In this document: positions 1 to 6,599 of the stretch, in pieces | Layout of the letters: each line of letters begins with the position of its first letter | How positions within the stretch are numbered: the stretch's first letter is position 1 | NCBI GenBank assembly: GCA_900543755.1 | Contig: UQSP01000034.1 | Span: 1 to 23,060 of the forward strand | DNA: 23,060 nt | Origin: an uncultured Eubacteriales bacterium | GTDB lineage: Bacteria > Bacillota > Clostridia > Christensenellales > Pumilibacteraceae | Direction of reading: 5' to 3' | Notes under the pieces: generated by a model | What the model saw: the letters and a program-made list of their open reading frames with translations, nothing else | The model's database searches: none | What the model was told of the DNA's origin: nothing | Position numbers and translations under genes: made by a program

Positions 1-48
1 TCTACACCCTAGAGTTCGTCGGCAGCGTCAGATGTGTATAAGAGACAG
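1..48 (+). other. Illumina Nextera adapter with i5 index (sequencing artefact)
   Basis: Bases 16-48 are exactly the 33-base Nextera read-1 transposase adapter, ending in the Tn5 mosaic end at 30-48. Bases 1-7 (tctacac) match the end of the Illumina P5 oligo, and bases 8-15 (cctagagt) sit where the i5 index belongs; I recall this octamer as Nextera index S516. These bases are library construct and not part of the genome. Genomic sequence starts at about 49. Confidence 0.97.
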
Positions 49-119
49 GGCGTTTTTTATGTAATTTTTAAAATTTTACAAAGTAATGATTTTTTTGCGG
101 ACGAATTAAGTAAATCCGA

Positions 120-998
120 TTATTCCGCCAATTCGACTATTTTTTTCGCAGCGGCGTAGGCGTATTTCGCGTATTCCCAGCCAAGTTCGGTTGATAATCT
201 CATTACTGCGCTGAAGGAAGTTTCCATGCAAAAAGCTCCGTCGTATCCCGTTTCCTTAAGTGCGGCTGCAAAATCATGCCAGTCGATTGAGCCTTGTCCG
301 GGCGCGTTGTGATTGTCGAACAAACCGTAATTGTCATGCACGTGCAAAAGTTTAAGGCGTTTTCCCAATTTTCTCACGGCTTCCGCAGGAGAAAAACAGT
401 TTATCAGCATATGTCCCGTATCAAGACACGCCTTAAAATGTTCGGATTTCATTGAGTCGATGTAGCGAATCATGTCCTCAGCGGAGGAGCAGCCGGTGGG
501 GCAGTTGCATCTTCTGAGATCGTCCCAGACAAACATATTTTCGACCCCCAGCGTCACTCCGAATTCTTCCAGCACGGGCAAAAGCTTGCCGAAAGCGTCC
601 ATGTTGACTTCAAAGTCCTGCTGTTTGTTTTTTTCCCTTACCGCAATATTGATGGGGTGGATGACGATGTAAGGGCTGTTTAAAATGGCGGCGGCTTCTA
701 TTTCCTTTCTGAACTGGTCAAGAGTGTAGTCCGTAAGACATTTTGCGCCGTCAAAATCCGTAGGGAAGGTTGCATGCGTCTGAAAAGCAACGATATCGTT
801 GTTTTTCATTTCTTCGGCGATATGCTTATAGTGTTTCGTCCATTCGGAGCGTGGTTTTGAAAAAATTTCTTCGGGTTTATTGTAAGCTAAGCTAAGCGTG
901 TAATCCACTCCGTCGTAACCTATTTGCTTTAGCTTGTGAAAAATTTCACCGCACTCGTAATGCTGCTGAAAATTTTCGGTTATCAATCCGATTTTCAT
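120..998 (-). CDS. sugar phosphate isomerase/epimerase-like TIM barrel protein
   Basis: A 292-residue protein of the xylose isomerase-like TIM barrel superfamily (AP endonuclease 2 fold). Members isomerise or epimerise sugars, inositols or related polyols using a divalent metal. The metal-site residues seen are Glu153 (in VENM), Asp193 and His196 (LDTGH), His221/Asp222 (LHVHDN) and Glu259 (CMETS). The segment PGQGSIDW near residue 233 is also typical. The start is supported by an AAGGAG site just upstream of the ATG, and a promoter lies at 1036-1064. No partner sugar gene is adjacent, so the substrate cannot be named. The end of the gene lies about 70 bases from the adapter junction, and I see no terminator there. 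Confidence 0.85.
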   Translation of the reverse strand: MKIGLITENFQQHYECGEIFHKLKQIGYDGVDYTLSLAYNKPEEIFSKPRSEWTKHYKHIAEEMKNNDIVAFQTHATFPTDFDGAKCLTDYTLDQFRKEIEAAAILNSPYIVIHPINIAVREKNKQQDFEVNMDAFGKLLPVLEEFGVTLGVENMFVWDDLRRCNCPTGCSSAEDMIRYIDSMKSEHFKACLDTGHMLINCFSPAEAVRKLGKRLKLLHVHDNYGLFDNHNAPGQGSIDWHDFAAALKETGYDGAFCMETSFSAVMRLSTELGWEYAKYAYAAAKKIVELAE

Positions 999-1035
999 GA
1001 TTTTCTCCTTTTAAATTGAGCTTGACGTTAGATAG

Positions 1036-1064
1036 ATTATAATCTTAATAGGATGTAAAATCAA
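1036..1064 (-). promoter_or_regulatory. housekeeping promoter for the isomerase-like gene
   Basis: On the minus strand a TTGATT -35 box (1059-1064) and a perfect TATAAT -10 box (1036-1041) are separated by 17 bases. The -10 lies inside a 12-base perfect palindrome, AGATTATAATCT (1034-1045), which could be an operator or chance. The start codon is about 38 bases downstream. Confidence 0.7.
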
Positions 1065-1110
1065 GTAAAACCGATATAAAAAGACAAAACGGATTATTTA
1101 TTAGTTTATT

Positions 1111-1443
1111 TTATTTAACTTCGGCTTTTACGGCATCGTTATCGCAAGAATTACGCTGTGACAAAGTTAAATGCAATGCCTTTTTAAAATTAAATAATTT
1201 TAACGCCGAAGGCAGCAAAAGTCCTGTGTCGAATGCCGCCACCGCAAAGTACGGCATGATTCCGTCGTTAAAAATAAATATAAGCGCGGCAAAAGGGACT
1301 CCGCCTGAAAAAGCCAGAACCGTATCGATGATAAAAGTCAAAATCGCGCCGCTTTTTTTTATCGCACGGCGGAAGGGGATAAACAAAGCCCTTGCAAACA
1401 ACCCCGCTGCAACGCAAAGGAAGAAGAGAACGGTTTCGTTCAT
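1111..1443 (-). CDS. yabQ: spore cortex biosynthesis protein YabQ-like membrane protein
   Basis: A 110-residue protein with an N-terminal hydrophobic helix (about residues 5-22), a short basic stretch (FRRAIKKSG) and two further hydrophobic segments (about 33-52 and 60-78). This is the layout of YabQ, a mother-cell membrane protein needed for spore cortex formation. Its ATG overlaps the end of yabP by four bases (ATGA), as expected for a translationally coupled yabP-yabQ pair. It is shorter than the Bacillus protein (about 210 residues), and the charged C-terminal part is brief, as is common outside Bacillus. The family call rests on membrane topology plus the yabP partner, because direct sequence similarity is modest. 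Confidence 0.75.
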   Translation of the reverse strand: MNETVLFFLCVAAGLFARALFIPFRRAIKKSGAILTFIIDTVLAFSGGVPFAALIFIFNDGIMPYFAVAAFDTGLLLPSALKLFNFKKALHLTLSQRNSCDNDAVKAEVK

Positions 1444-1706
1444 TTGAAGATTCGCTTTATAAGAGGCGGTTTTTTGGCGTTGTATTTGACTGCGTCCACG
1501 CTGCCCGAAAAAGCCAGGCTTCCGTCCTCGGTATTGTATTTTATAATTTTAAGCTGTTTGCCCGTAAGCGTCAAAAGCCCCTCGCTTGTATTGAGACAAA
1601 GTTCGTTTTCGCCGTAGGAAAGCACTTCGCTGACTCCCGTCATACTGCCTTTTGCCCTGTTTTCAAGCGTTAAAGAATGGCGTTTTTTTATTGTTTCGTT
1701 TTCCAT
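1440..1706 (-). CDS. yabP: sporulation protein YabP
   Basis: An 88-residue protein of the YabP/YqfC family. The core reads as the family does: a hydrophilic start with HSLTLENR, then MTGVSEVLSYGENELCLNT, a GLLTLTGKQLKI strand pair, and a C-terminal GSVDAVKY strand. YabP acts in the mother cell during sporulation and is required for normal cortex assembly. A GGAGG site lies at 1717-1721, ten bases before the ATG. The stop overlaps the start of yabQ. The gene is divergent from tex across a 146-base gap. Bacillus expresses the pair from a sigma-E promoter; I could not find a convincing sigma-E site here. Confidence 0.85.
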   Translation of the reverse strand: MENETIKKRHSLTLENRAKGSMTGVSEVLSYGENELCLNTSEGLLTLTGKQLKIIKYNTEDGSLAFSGSVDAVKYNAKKPPLIKRIFK

Positions 1707-1772
1707 CGAATATATACCTCCGATTATAATTATTCGGGCAAAAAAGCTATTATGTACTTTTGAAAAAAACGT

Positions 1773-1801
1773 TTGCTTTATTTTTCAAAATATTATACAA
1801 T
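1773..1801 (+). promoter_or_regulatory. housekeeping promoter for tex
   Basis: TTGCTT (1773-1778), a 17-base spacer and TACAAT (1796-1801) form a sigma-A type promoter 51 bases before the tex start codon. Confidence 0.6.
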
Positions 1802-1852
1802 TATACGGTCGCACGGTAAAACGTGGGGCTAATAAAATTCAAGGAAGCATCC

Positions 1853-4177
1853 ATGGACATTAAAACTAAATTAAGCGAAGAATTCAAACTTCTTCCCAAA
1901 TACGCGTCTAACATCGTCGACCTTATCGAGGAAGGCAACACCATTCCGTTTATCGCGCGTTACCGCAAGGAAATGCACGGCGGCTGCAACGACGAGCTAT
2001 TGCGCGATTTTGCGGACAGACTGACTTATCTTAAAAACCTTGAAACGCGTAAAGAGGAAGTGCGTTCCTCAATCGAAGGACAGGGTAAATGGACGGACGA
2101 GCTTGCCGCCGCCCTGGAAAAAGCCTCAACTCTCACTGAAGTGGAGGACGTTTACAGACCTTATAAGCAAAAGAAAAAGACGCGCGCTTCCGTTGCCGTG
2201 GAAAGGGGACTTCAGCCTCTTGCGGATATTATCTTCGCGCAGGAGCAAAAGGAGTGCGATATTACTGCGCTTGCGGCCGCTTACGTTGACCCCGAAAAGG
2301 GAGTCAACACTCCCGAGGAAGCTATTTTAGGCGCCAAGGATATCATCGCGGAGCTTATTTCCGACGATGCCGAAACGAGAAAGGCGTTAAGGGAATTTTT
2401 ATTTAGCGAAGGACTTATCGTAAGCGTGTTTTCCGATAAACAGGAAGACAAAGAAAAGCTTAACACCTACGAGATGTACAAGGAGTTTTCTGAAAAGATT
2501 TCCACGCTTCCTTCGCACCGCATACTCGCGCTTAACCGCGGAGAAAAAGAGGAATGCCTTAAGGTTTCGATCAGCGCTTCTGCCGAGCGCGCCGTGGAAA
2601 TAATCAAAACCAAGTTCTTAAAGGACAGCGCGTTCAACTCGATTATGAGCGAGGCGACAGAGGACAGCTACGCGCGTCTTATATTCCCTTCGATAGAGCG
2701 CGAAGTGAGAAACGAGCTTACCGACAAGGCTAACGAACAGGCGATAAAGATGTTCGAAGTTAACCTCAAGCCGCTTCTGATGCAGCCGCCGCTTAAGGGC
2801 AAGGTAATCATAGGTTTGGACCCCGCTTACCGCACGGGCTGCAAAATCGCAGTTATCGACCAGTCGGGAAACGTACTTGACCATACGGTCATTTATCCCA
2901 CTCCGCCGCAGAACAAGACCGAAGAAGCCAAGAAAACGATGCTTAAGCTTATCGAAAAGTATAACGCCGACGTCATTTCCATCGGCAACGGCACCGCTTC
3001 GAAGGAGTCGGAAATTTTTGTTGCCGACCTCATTAAAGAGTGTCCGCGGAAAGTGGAATACATGGTGGTCAACGAGGCGGGCGCGTCCGTGTACTCGGCA
3101 AGCAAGCTGGGTACGGAGGAGTTCCCCGAATACGACGTTACCGTAAGAAGCGCTGTATCCATTGCGCGCAGGCTTATGGACCCCCTTGCCGAACTTATTA
3201 AAATCGACGTCAAATCAATAGGCGTGGGTCAGTATCAGCACGATATGCCGCAAAAGCGCCTTACCGAAGTGCTTGAAGGCGTTGTGGAAGATTGCGTCAA
3301 CAGTGTGGGCGTGGACCTTAACACCGCTTCTTACAGCCTTTTGGCGTTCGTTGCGGGACTTAACACAACGATAGCCAAAAACATAGTGGAATACCGTAAA
3401 AAAAGTCCGTTCTTAAGCCGTCGCCAGCTTTTGGAGGTAAACAAACTCGGACCCAAGGCGTTCGAACAGTGCGCGGGATTTTTACGCATTCCGGGCAGCG
3501 AAAACGTGCTTGACAACACGGGCGTCCACCCTGAAAGCTATGAAGCGGCAGAGAAACTGCTTGCCAAGTACGGTTATACGGAGTCTGACGTCAAAGAGGG
3601 CAAAATTTCCGCGCTTAAAGACAAAATAGCTGCCGACGGAGAGGAAAAAGTCGCCGCCGAAATAGGCGTAGGTCAGCTTACTCTTCACGACATCGTGGAA
3701 GAAATTTTAAAGCCCGGCCGCGATATACGTACTCTGCTTCCGCCGCCGCAGCTCAGGGCAGACCTTATGGACATCAAAGACCTTAAAGAGGGCATGGAGC
3801 TTACGGGTACGGTACGCAACGTCATTGACTTCGGCGCGTTCGTGGACATAGGCGTTCATCACGACGGACTTGTACACGTTTCCGAAATTTCCGACAGATT
3901 CATCAAGCACCCGTCGGAAGCGTTAAGCGTGGGGCAAACCGTTAAAGTCAAGGTTATCGGCGTAGACGCTGAAAAACACCGTATCAACCTTTCGATAAAA
4001 CAGGCAAGCGGTTTTGTGTCCGAGGCACCTAAAGGCGGTGCGCGCAGGGAAAAGGCAGACAACCGTCCCCGCCGCGACAACGGAAAATCGGATAAAAAAT
4101 TCGCAAAACCGCACAGAGAGGAAAAATCGCTTGACGATATGCTGCTTGCGCTTAAAAACAAATTCAACCGCCGTTAA
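1853..4177 (+). CDS. tex: transcription accessory protein Tex (YqgF/HhH/S1 RNA-binding protein)
   Basis: A 774-residue Tex protein, full length for the family. It has the N-terminal Tex domain (about 1-200), with the conserved YRPYKQKKKTRASVAVERGL stretch. Next comes a YqgF RNase H-like domain starting near residue 317 (IIGLDPAYRTGCKIAVID), helix-hairpin-helix motifs around 485-560, and an S1 domain at about 643-715 (FGAFVDIGVHHDGLVHVSE). The last 55 residues are a lysine/arginine-rich tail. Tex binds RNA and influences transcription and translation. I chose ATG 1853 because AAGGA lies at 1841-1845. An in-frame GTG at 1823 would add ten residues but has no ribosome binding site. It is a single-gene unit closed by the terminator at 4236-4280. 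Confidence 0.95.
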   Translation: MDIKTKLSEEFKLLPKYASNIVDLIEEGNTIPFIARYRKEMHGGCNDELLRDFADRLTYLKNLETRKEEVRSSIEGQGKWTDELAAALEKASTLTEVEDVYRPYKQKKKTRASVAVERGLQPLADIIFAQEQKECDITALAAAYVDPEKGVNTPEEAILGAKDIIAELISDDAETRKALREFLFSEGLIVSVFSDKQEDKEKLNTYEMYKEFSEKISTLPSHRILALNRGEKEECLKVSISASAERAVEIIKTKFLKDSAFNSIMSEATEDSYARLIFPSIEREVRNELTDKANEQAIKMFEVNLKPLLMQPPLKGKVIIGLDPAYRTGCKIAVIDQSGNVLDHTVIYPTPPQNKTEEAKKTMLKLIEKYNADVISIGNGTASKESEIFVADLIKECPRKVEYMVVNEAGASVYSASKLGTEEFPEYDVTVRSAVSIARRLMDPLAELIKIDVKSIGVGQYQHDMPQKRLTEVLEGVVEDCVNSVGVDLNTASYSLLAFVAGLNTTIAKNIVEYRKKSPFLSRRQLLEVNKLGPKAFEQCAGFLRIPGSENVLDNTGVHPESYEAAEKLLAKYGYTESDVKEGKISALKDKIAADGEEKVAAEIGVGQLTLHDIVEEILKPGRDIRTLLPPPQLRADLMDIKDLKEGMELTGTVRNVIDFGAFVDIGVHHDGLVHVSEISDRFIKHPSEALSVGQTVKVKVIGVDAEKHRINLSIKQASGFVSEAPKGGARREKADNRPRRDNGKSDKKFAKPHREEKSLDDMLLALKNKFNRR

Positions 4178-4235
4178 TTTTACGGTTGCGTAAAACAAAG
4201 GACTGAATTACTGAGAATTCAATTGAAAACAAGAC

Positions 4236-4280
4236 AAAAAAAAAGACGCGGACTTCTAATGAGGTCAGCGTCTTTTTGTT
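4236..4280. terminator. bidirectional terminator between tex and the small basic gene
   Basis: A perfect 10-base stem, AAAAAGACGC (4240-4249) with GCGTCTTTTT (4268-4277), has a further GAC/GTC pairing inside. The A run on the left and T run on the right let it terminate both tex (plus) and the small gene (minus). Confidence 0.85.
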
Positions 4281-4349
4281 TTATCCGATTTAACCAAACG
4301 TAATATGTAAAACGCTTGTTCTTATCGGATGGTAATCCTCGATAAAAAC

Positions 4350-4472
4350 TTATTTGCAGTTTTTCGCGGATCTCGTCGCCTTGGCGGAAGTGCTTCCGTT
4401 AGCTTTGGAAGTGGTCTTCGCCGTGGTCTTGGAGTTTGCAGACTGAGTCTTAGCATTCTTAGTAGCAGCCAT
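4350..4472 (-). CDS. 40-residue, highly basic Ala/Lys/Ser/Thr-rich protein
   Basis: A 40-residue open reading frame starting MAATKNAKTQSANSKTTAKT and ending RSAKNCK. It has 8 Lys, 1 Arg and no Asp or Glu, and most of the remainder is Ala, Ser, Thr and Asn, so it should be extended and strongly cationic, like bacterial histone H1-like tails. An AAGGAG site precedes the ATG. The gene has its own structured leader and terminators on both sides, which argues that it is a real transcription unit. A nucleic-acid or spore-core binding role is an inference from composition and from the sigma-G-like promoter at 4562-4591. I know no named family for it. Confidence 0.7.
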   Translation of the reverse strand: MAATKNAKTQSANSKTTAKTTSKANGSTSAKATRSAKNCK

Positions 4473-4499
4473 TTATCCTTTTCTCCTTTTATAAGATTA

Positions 4500-4591
4500 G
4501 CGGGGACGGACGCCCCGCTTTGTCTTATCGACTTCCGGTAAGCATCCTCCTTGCTTAGTTCTATTATCTGACCCGCGTTTTTCTTTTATGC
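4500..4591 (-). promoter_or_regulatory. promoter and structured leader of the small basic gene
   Basis: On the minus strand GCATA (4587-4591), an 18-base spacer and GATAATA (4562-4568) resemble the forespore sigma-G pattern (GMATR, CATNMTA); no sigma-A -35 box fits. About 6 bases downstream lies a hairpin with stem TAAGCA/TGCTTA (4539-4557) whose seven-base loop is AGGAGGA, an exposed Shine-Dalgarno sequence. A second hairpin (GCGGGG/CCCCGC, 4500-4518) sits between it and the gene's real AAGGAG site. The intergenic space 4473-4667 holds no other gene. Confidence 0.5.
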
Positions 4592-4623
4592 GAAGCGGCT
4601 GCTTGTAAATTTTACCTATTTAA

Positions 4624-4660
4624 AAACGCGCCTTTTTATAAATCAGGACGCGTTTAGTTT
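4624..4660 (-). terminator. terminator of the divIC-ppx operon
   Basis: On the minus strand AAACGCG (4649-4655) pairs with CGCGTTT (4624-4630), with two extra C-G pairs inside, and is followed by a T run. It lies just after the ppx stop codon. Confidence 0.75.
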
Positions 4661-4667
4661 CTTATAA

Positions 4668-5534
4668 TTATTTCCGTTTGTTTCCTACGGCGAAAAGGTA
4701 ACCTTCAAGATTGTCTCGCTCGGACACCTTTACGCTGTCAAGGCCCAGATACTCCAAAAGCGAGGAAAGCATGATTGCGCCGTGCCCTATAATACGTGCG
4801 CGTTTTTCGGGAAGGGTGGGAAATTCTTTCAGTAAATCCTCGGATGCGAAAATCCTGTCGGTAAGTGATTTCAAAGCGTCAAGCGTAAGCACGTGTCCGT
4901 GTACTTCGTTCGGGTCGTAGACCTTCTGATTAAGGTCCATAGATGCCAAAGAAGTCGCCGTTCCGCCGATAGCCACCCCTTCGACGCCGCTGACAAAGCC
5001 GAATTCATCGATGCGGTCGGATACAAAACGCTCGATATCCTCGCGTTTACTGCCCGCAAGGTCGATAAGCCGCACCATTCCCAACGGCAGGGATTTAAGG
5101 TAGGTTATTCTTTTCTGGTCGCCGCGCACGATTTCCACGCTTGCGCCGCCGATGTCGATTAAAGTGATTTCGCCGCCCGGCATATCGGACAGCGCGCCCA
5201 TAAGTCCCAGCTTGGCTTCCGTTTCGCCGCTTATTACGTCCACGTTAAGCCCCGTGACTTTTTCCAGCCTTTGTTTAAAGACAATACCGTTTTCCGCCGC
5301 GCGCATGGCTTCCGTACCGAAAATGTAAATGTTTTTCGCATTTTTCATTCTGGCTTTCTGCACGAATTCCGCAACCGCCTTTTCGGTGCGCGCCATGGCT
5401 TCATCGTTAAGCTTTCCGCTTTTGGCAAGTCCGTCCCCGAGAGAAGTGGTGCAAACGTCTTTTTTGGCGACTTTCAGGTTTTCGTCAATAAGAAGCCTTA
5501 CCGAATTGCTGCCGATATCGATTACAGCGTCCAT
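4668..5534 (-). CDS. Ppx/GppA family phosphatase, short form
   Basis: A 288-residue exopolyphosphatase / guanosine pentaphosphate phosphatase family protein with the ASKHA (actin-like) fold. Motifs in order are phosphate-1 DIGSNSVRLLI at residues 6-16, FGTEAMRAA near 72, SGETEAKLGLMGA near 101, phosphate-2 LIDIGGASVEIV near 124, and the GGTATSL loop. It consists of the two catalytic lobes only and lacks the HD-like C-terminal half of E. coli Ppx, which is normal for clostridial forms. It would release phosphate from polyphosphate or act on (p)ppGpp precursors; sequence alone does not say which. Its ATG shares one base with the divIC stop (TAATG), so the two are translationally coupled. Confidence 0.9.
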   Translation of the reverse strand: MDAVIDIGSNSVRLLIDENLKVAKKDVCTTSLGDGLAKSGKLNDEAMARTEKAVAEFVQKARMKNAKNIYIFGTEAMRAAENGIVFKQRLEKVTGLNVDVISGETEAKLGLMGALSDMPGGEITLIDIGGASVEIVRGDQKRITYLKSLPLGMVRLIDLAGSKREDIERFVSDRIDEFGFVSGVEGVAIGGTATSLASMDLNQKVYDPNEVHGHVLTLDALKSLTDRIFASEDLLKEFPTLPEKRARIIGHGAIMLSSLLEYLGLDSVKVSERDNLEGYLFAVGNKRK

Positions 5535-5812
5535 TACTCGCCGCTTCCCGTAAAAGCTTCTTCGTCCTTACCGTGCATGTTAAGGTATTCGCGCGCGTAC
5601 TGGTCGATGTATTCGTCGGTACTGATGTATTCTATTTCGCTGTTGTTTTCCTCGATTTGGCGCTGAATCTCCTTAAGCTCTTTTTCCAAAGCCGCCTTTT
5701 TGGAGTTGACGTTAGACAGTTTTACCAGATTTATTACAAGCGCCACAACCAGAACGGCAATGAATATTATTGCCGAAACGGTTATTATTTTCATGAGTTT
5801 TACTTTGTCCAT
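5534..5812 (-). CDS. divIC: septum formation initiator DivIC/FtsB-like protein
   Basis: A 92-residue bitopic membrane protein. A short positive N-terminus (MDKVKLMK) is followed by a membrane helix at about residues 9-29, a heptad-like coiled coil at about 35-62 (SKKAALEKELKEIQRQIEEN), then the typical DEYIDQYAREYLNMHG segment of the DivIC/FtsB family. It takes part in the divisome with FtsL/DivIB at the septum. I chose ATG 5812. The longer reading frame starting at 5857 has no ribosome binding site, and its first codons overlap the -10 box at 5846-5851. The site before 5812 is a weak GGGG. It is followed directly by the ppx/gppA gene. Confidence 0.88.
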   Translation of the reverse strand: MDKVKLMKIITVSAIIFIAVLVVALVINLVKLSNVNSKKAALEKELKEIQRQIEENNSEIEYISTDEYIDQYAREYLNMHGKDEEAFTGSGE

Positions 5813-5845
5813 TTGATTAAAACCCCGTAAAATTACTTTTTTATG

Positions 5846-5875
5846 ATTATAACACATATTTTTATTGTTTTACAA
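5846..5875 (-). promoter_or_regulatory. promoter of divIC-ppx
   Basis: On the minus strand TTGTAA (5870-5875) and a perfect TATAAT (5846-5851) are 18 bases apart. Transcription would start about 28 bases before the divIC ATG at 5812. Confidence 0.6.
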
Positions 5876-5917
5876 GCGCGCAAGTGTAAAATTCCCGAAA
5901 AAATATGCTTAAAACGA

Positions 5918-5972
5918 TTGACATTTGTTTCCAAAACGTATAGACTAATCGAGGTTTAGCAAAATTAAACCT
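5918..5972 (+). promoter_or_regulatory. promoter and operator-like inverted repeat before the polyamine operon
   Basis: TTGACA (5918-5923), 17 bases and TAGACT (5941-5946) form the promoter. Straight after, AGGTTTA (5952-5958) and TAAACCT (5966-5972) are a perfect 7-base inverted repeat across a 7-base loop, covering the likely start point. A regulator bound there would block transcription, so self-regulation by the XRE-cupin protein encoded 75 bases downstream is plausible but inferred. Confidence 0.6.
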
Positions 5973-6046
5973 TAAGTTTATTATAAAGTGACCTTGTAAA
6001 CGCGGGGTTTGGTAATACTAATCCTTGCGAATGGAGGAAAAATCCG

Positions 6047-6580
6047 ATGGAAATCGGCCTTAAAATCAAAGAACTCAGACTGAAAAAACAGCTTACGCAG
6101 GAAGAACTAGCCGACAGGTGCGAGCTTACGAAAGGTTATATTTCACAGCTTGAAAACGACCTTACAAGCCCGTCGATTGCCACGCTTAAAGATATCCTGC
6201 AGACGCTCGGGTGCACGCTTGCCGACTTTTTCGCGTCGGAGGGGGACGACAGCCTTGTGTTCGGCACGGACGATTATTTCGAAAAGACGGGCGAAAACGT
6301 TAAAATAACCTGGCTTGTGCCCACGGCTCAGAAGAATATGATGGAGCCTATAAGAATGGAGCTGGAGCCGGGTGCCGTTACCGAAAAAGACCTTCCTCAC
6401 GACGGAGAGGAATTCGGTTACGTACTTAAGGGAAGAATAAAGGTACACGTCGGCAAACGTGAGGCGGACGCGAAGGAAGGGGAAAGTTTTTACTTCCGCT
6501 GTGACCGCACGCACTATATTGAAAACACGGGTAAAAGTCAGGCAATCGTCATCTGGCTTAGCTGCCCGCCCAATTTCTGA
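6047..6580 (+). CDS. XRE-family regulator with C-terminal cupin domain (PuuR-like)
   Basis: A 177-residue protein. Residues 5-62 are a lambda-repressor type helix-turn-helix (IKELRLKKQLTQEELADRCE, then KGYISQLENDLTSPSIATL). Residues 95-175 are a cupin_2 barrel (PHDGEEFGYVLKGRIKVHVG, then FYFRCDRTHYIEN). This architecture matches PuuR-like regulators that sense a small ligand in the cupin pocket. It is the first gene of a unit with potABCD, with 19 bases before potA, so the likely ligand is putrescine or spermidine and the likely role is local control of polyamine uptake. A GGAGG site precedes the ATG. The ligand is inferred from context. Confidence 0.92.
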   Translation: MEIGLKIKELRLKKQLTQEELADRCELTKGYISQLENDLTSPSIATLKDILQTLGCTLADFFASEGDDSLVFGTDDYFEKTGENVKITWLVPTAQKNMMEPIRMELEPGAVTEKDLPHDGEEFGYVLKGRIKVHVGKREADAKEGESFYFRCDRTHYIENTGKSQAIVIWLSCPPNF

Positions 6581-6599
6581 GAATAAGGAATTCAAACAA

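Noticed and set aside
30..48. Tn5-type mosaic ends at both contig ends, resembling transposon termini
   Set aside because: They are parts of complete Nextera adapters with a P5 fragment and index, not a natural element.
1726..1755. Sigma-E-like boxes before yabP (ACATAAT, 14 bases, AATAATTAT on the minus strand)
   Set aside because: The implied start site would fall inside the GGAGG ribosome site, and the -10 match is poor.
1823..1852. GTG start that would extend Tex by ten residues
   Set aside because: No ribosome binding site upstream, while AAGGA lies correctly before ATG 1853.
4178..4195. Hairpin TTTTACG/CGTAAAA right after the tex stop
   Set aside because: No T tail and low GC; the real tex terminator is the stronger hairpin at 4236-4280.
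6459..6599. Upstream extension of PotA by 47 residues
   Set aside because: It lies inside the XRE-cupin gene in another frame; the PotA homology starts after ATG 6600, which has its own AAGGAA site.
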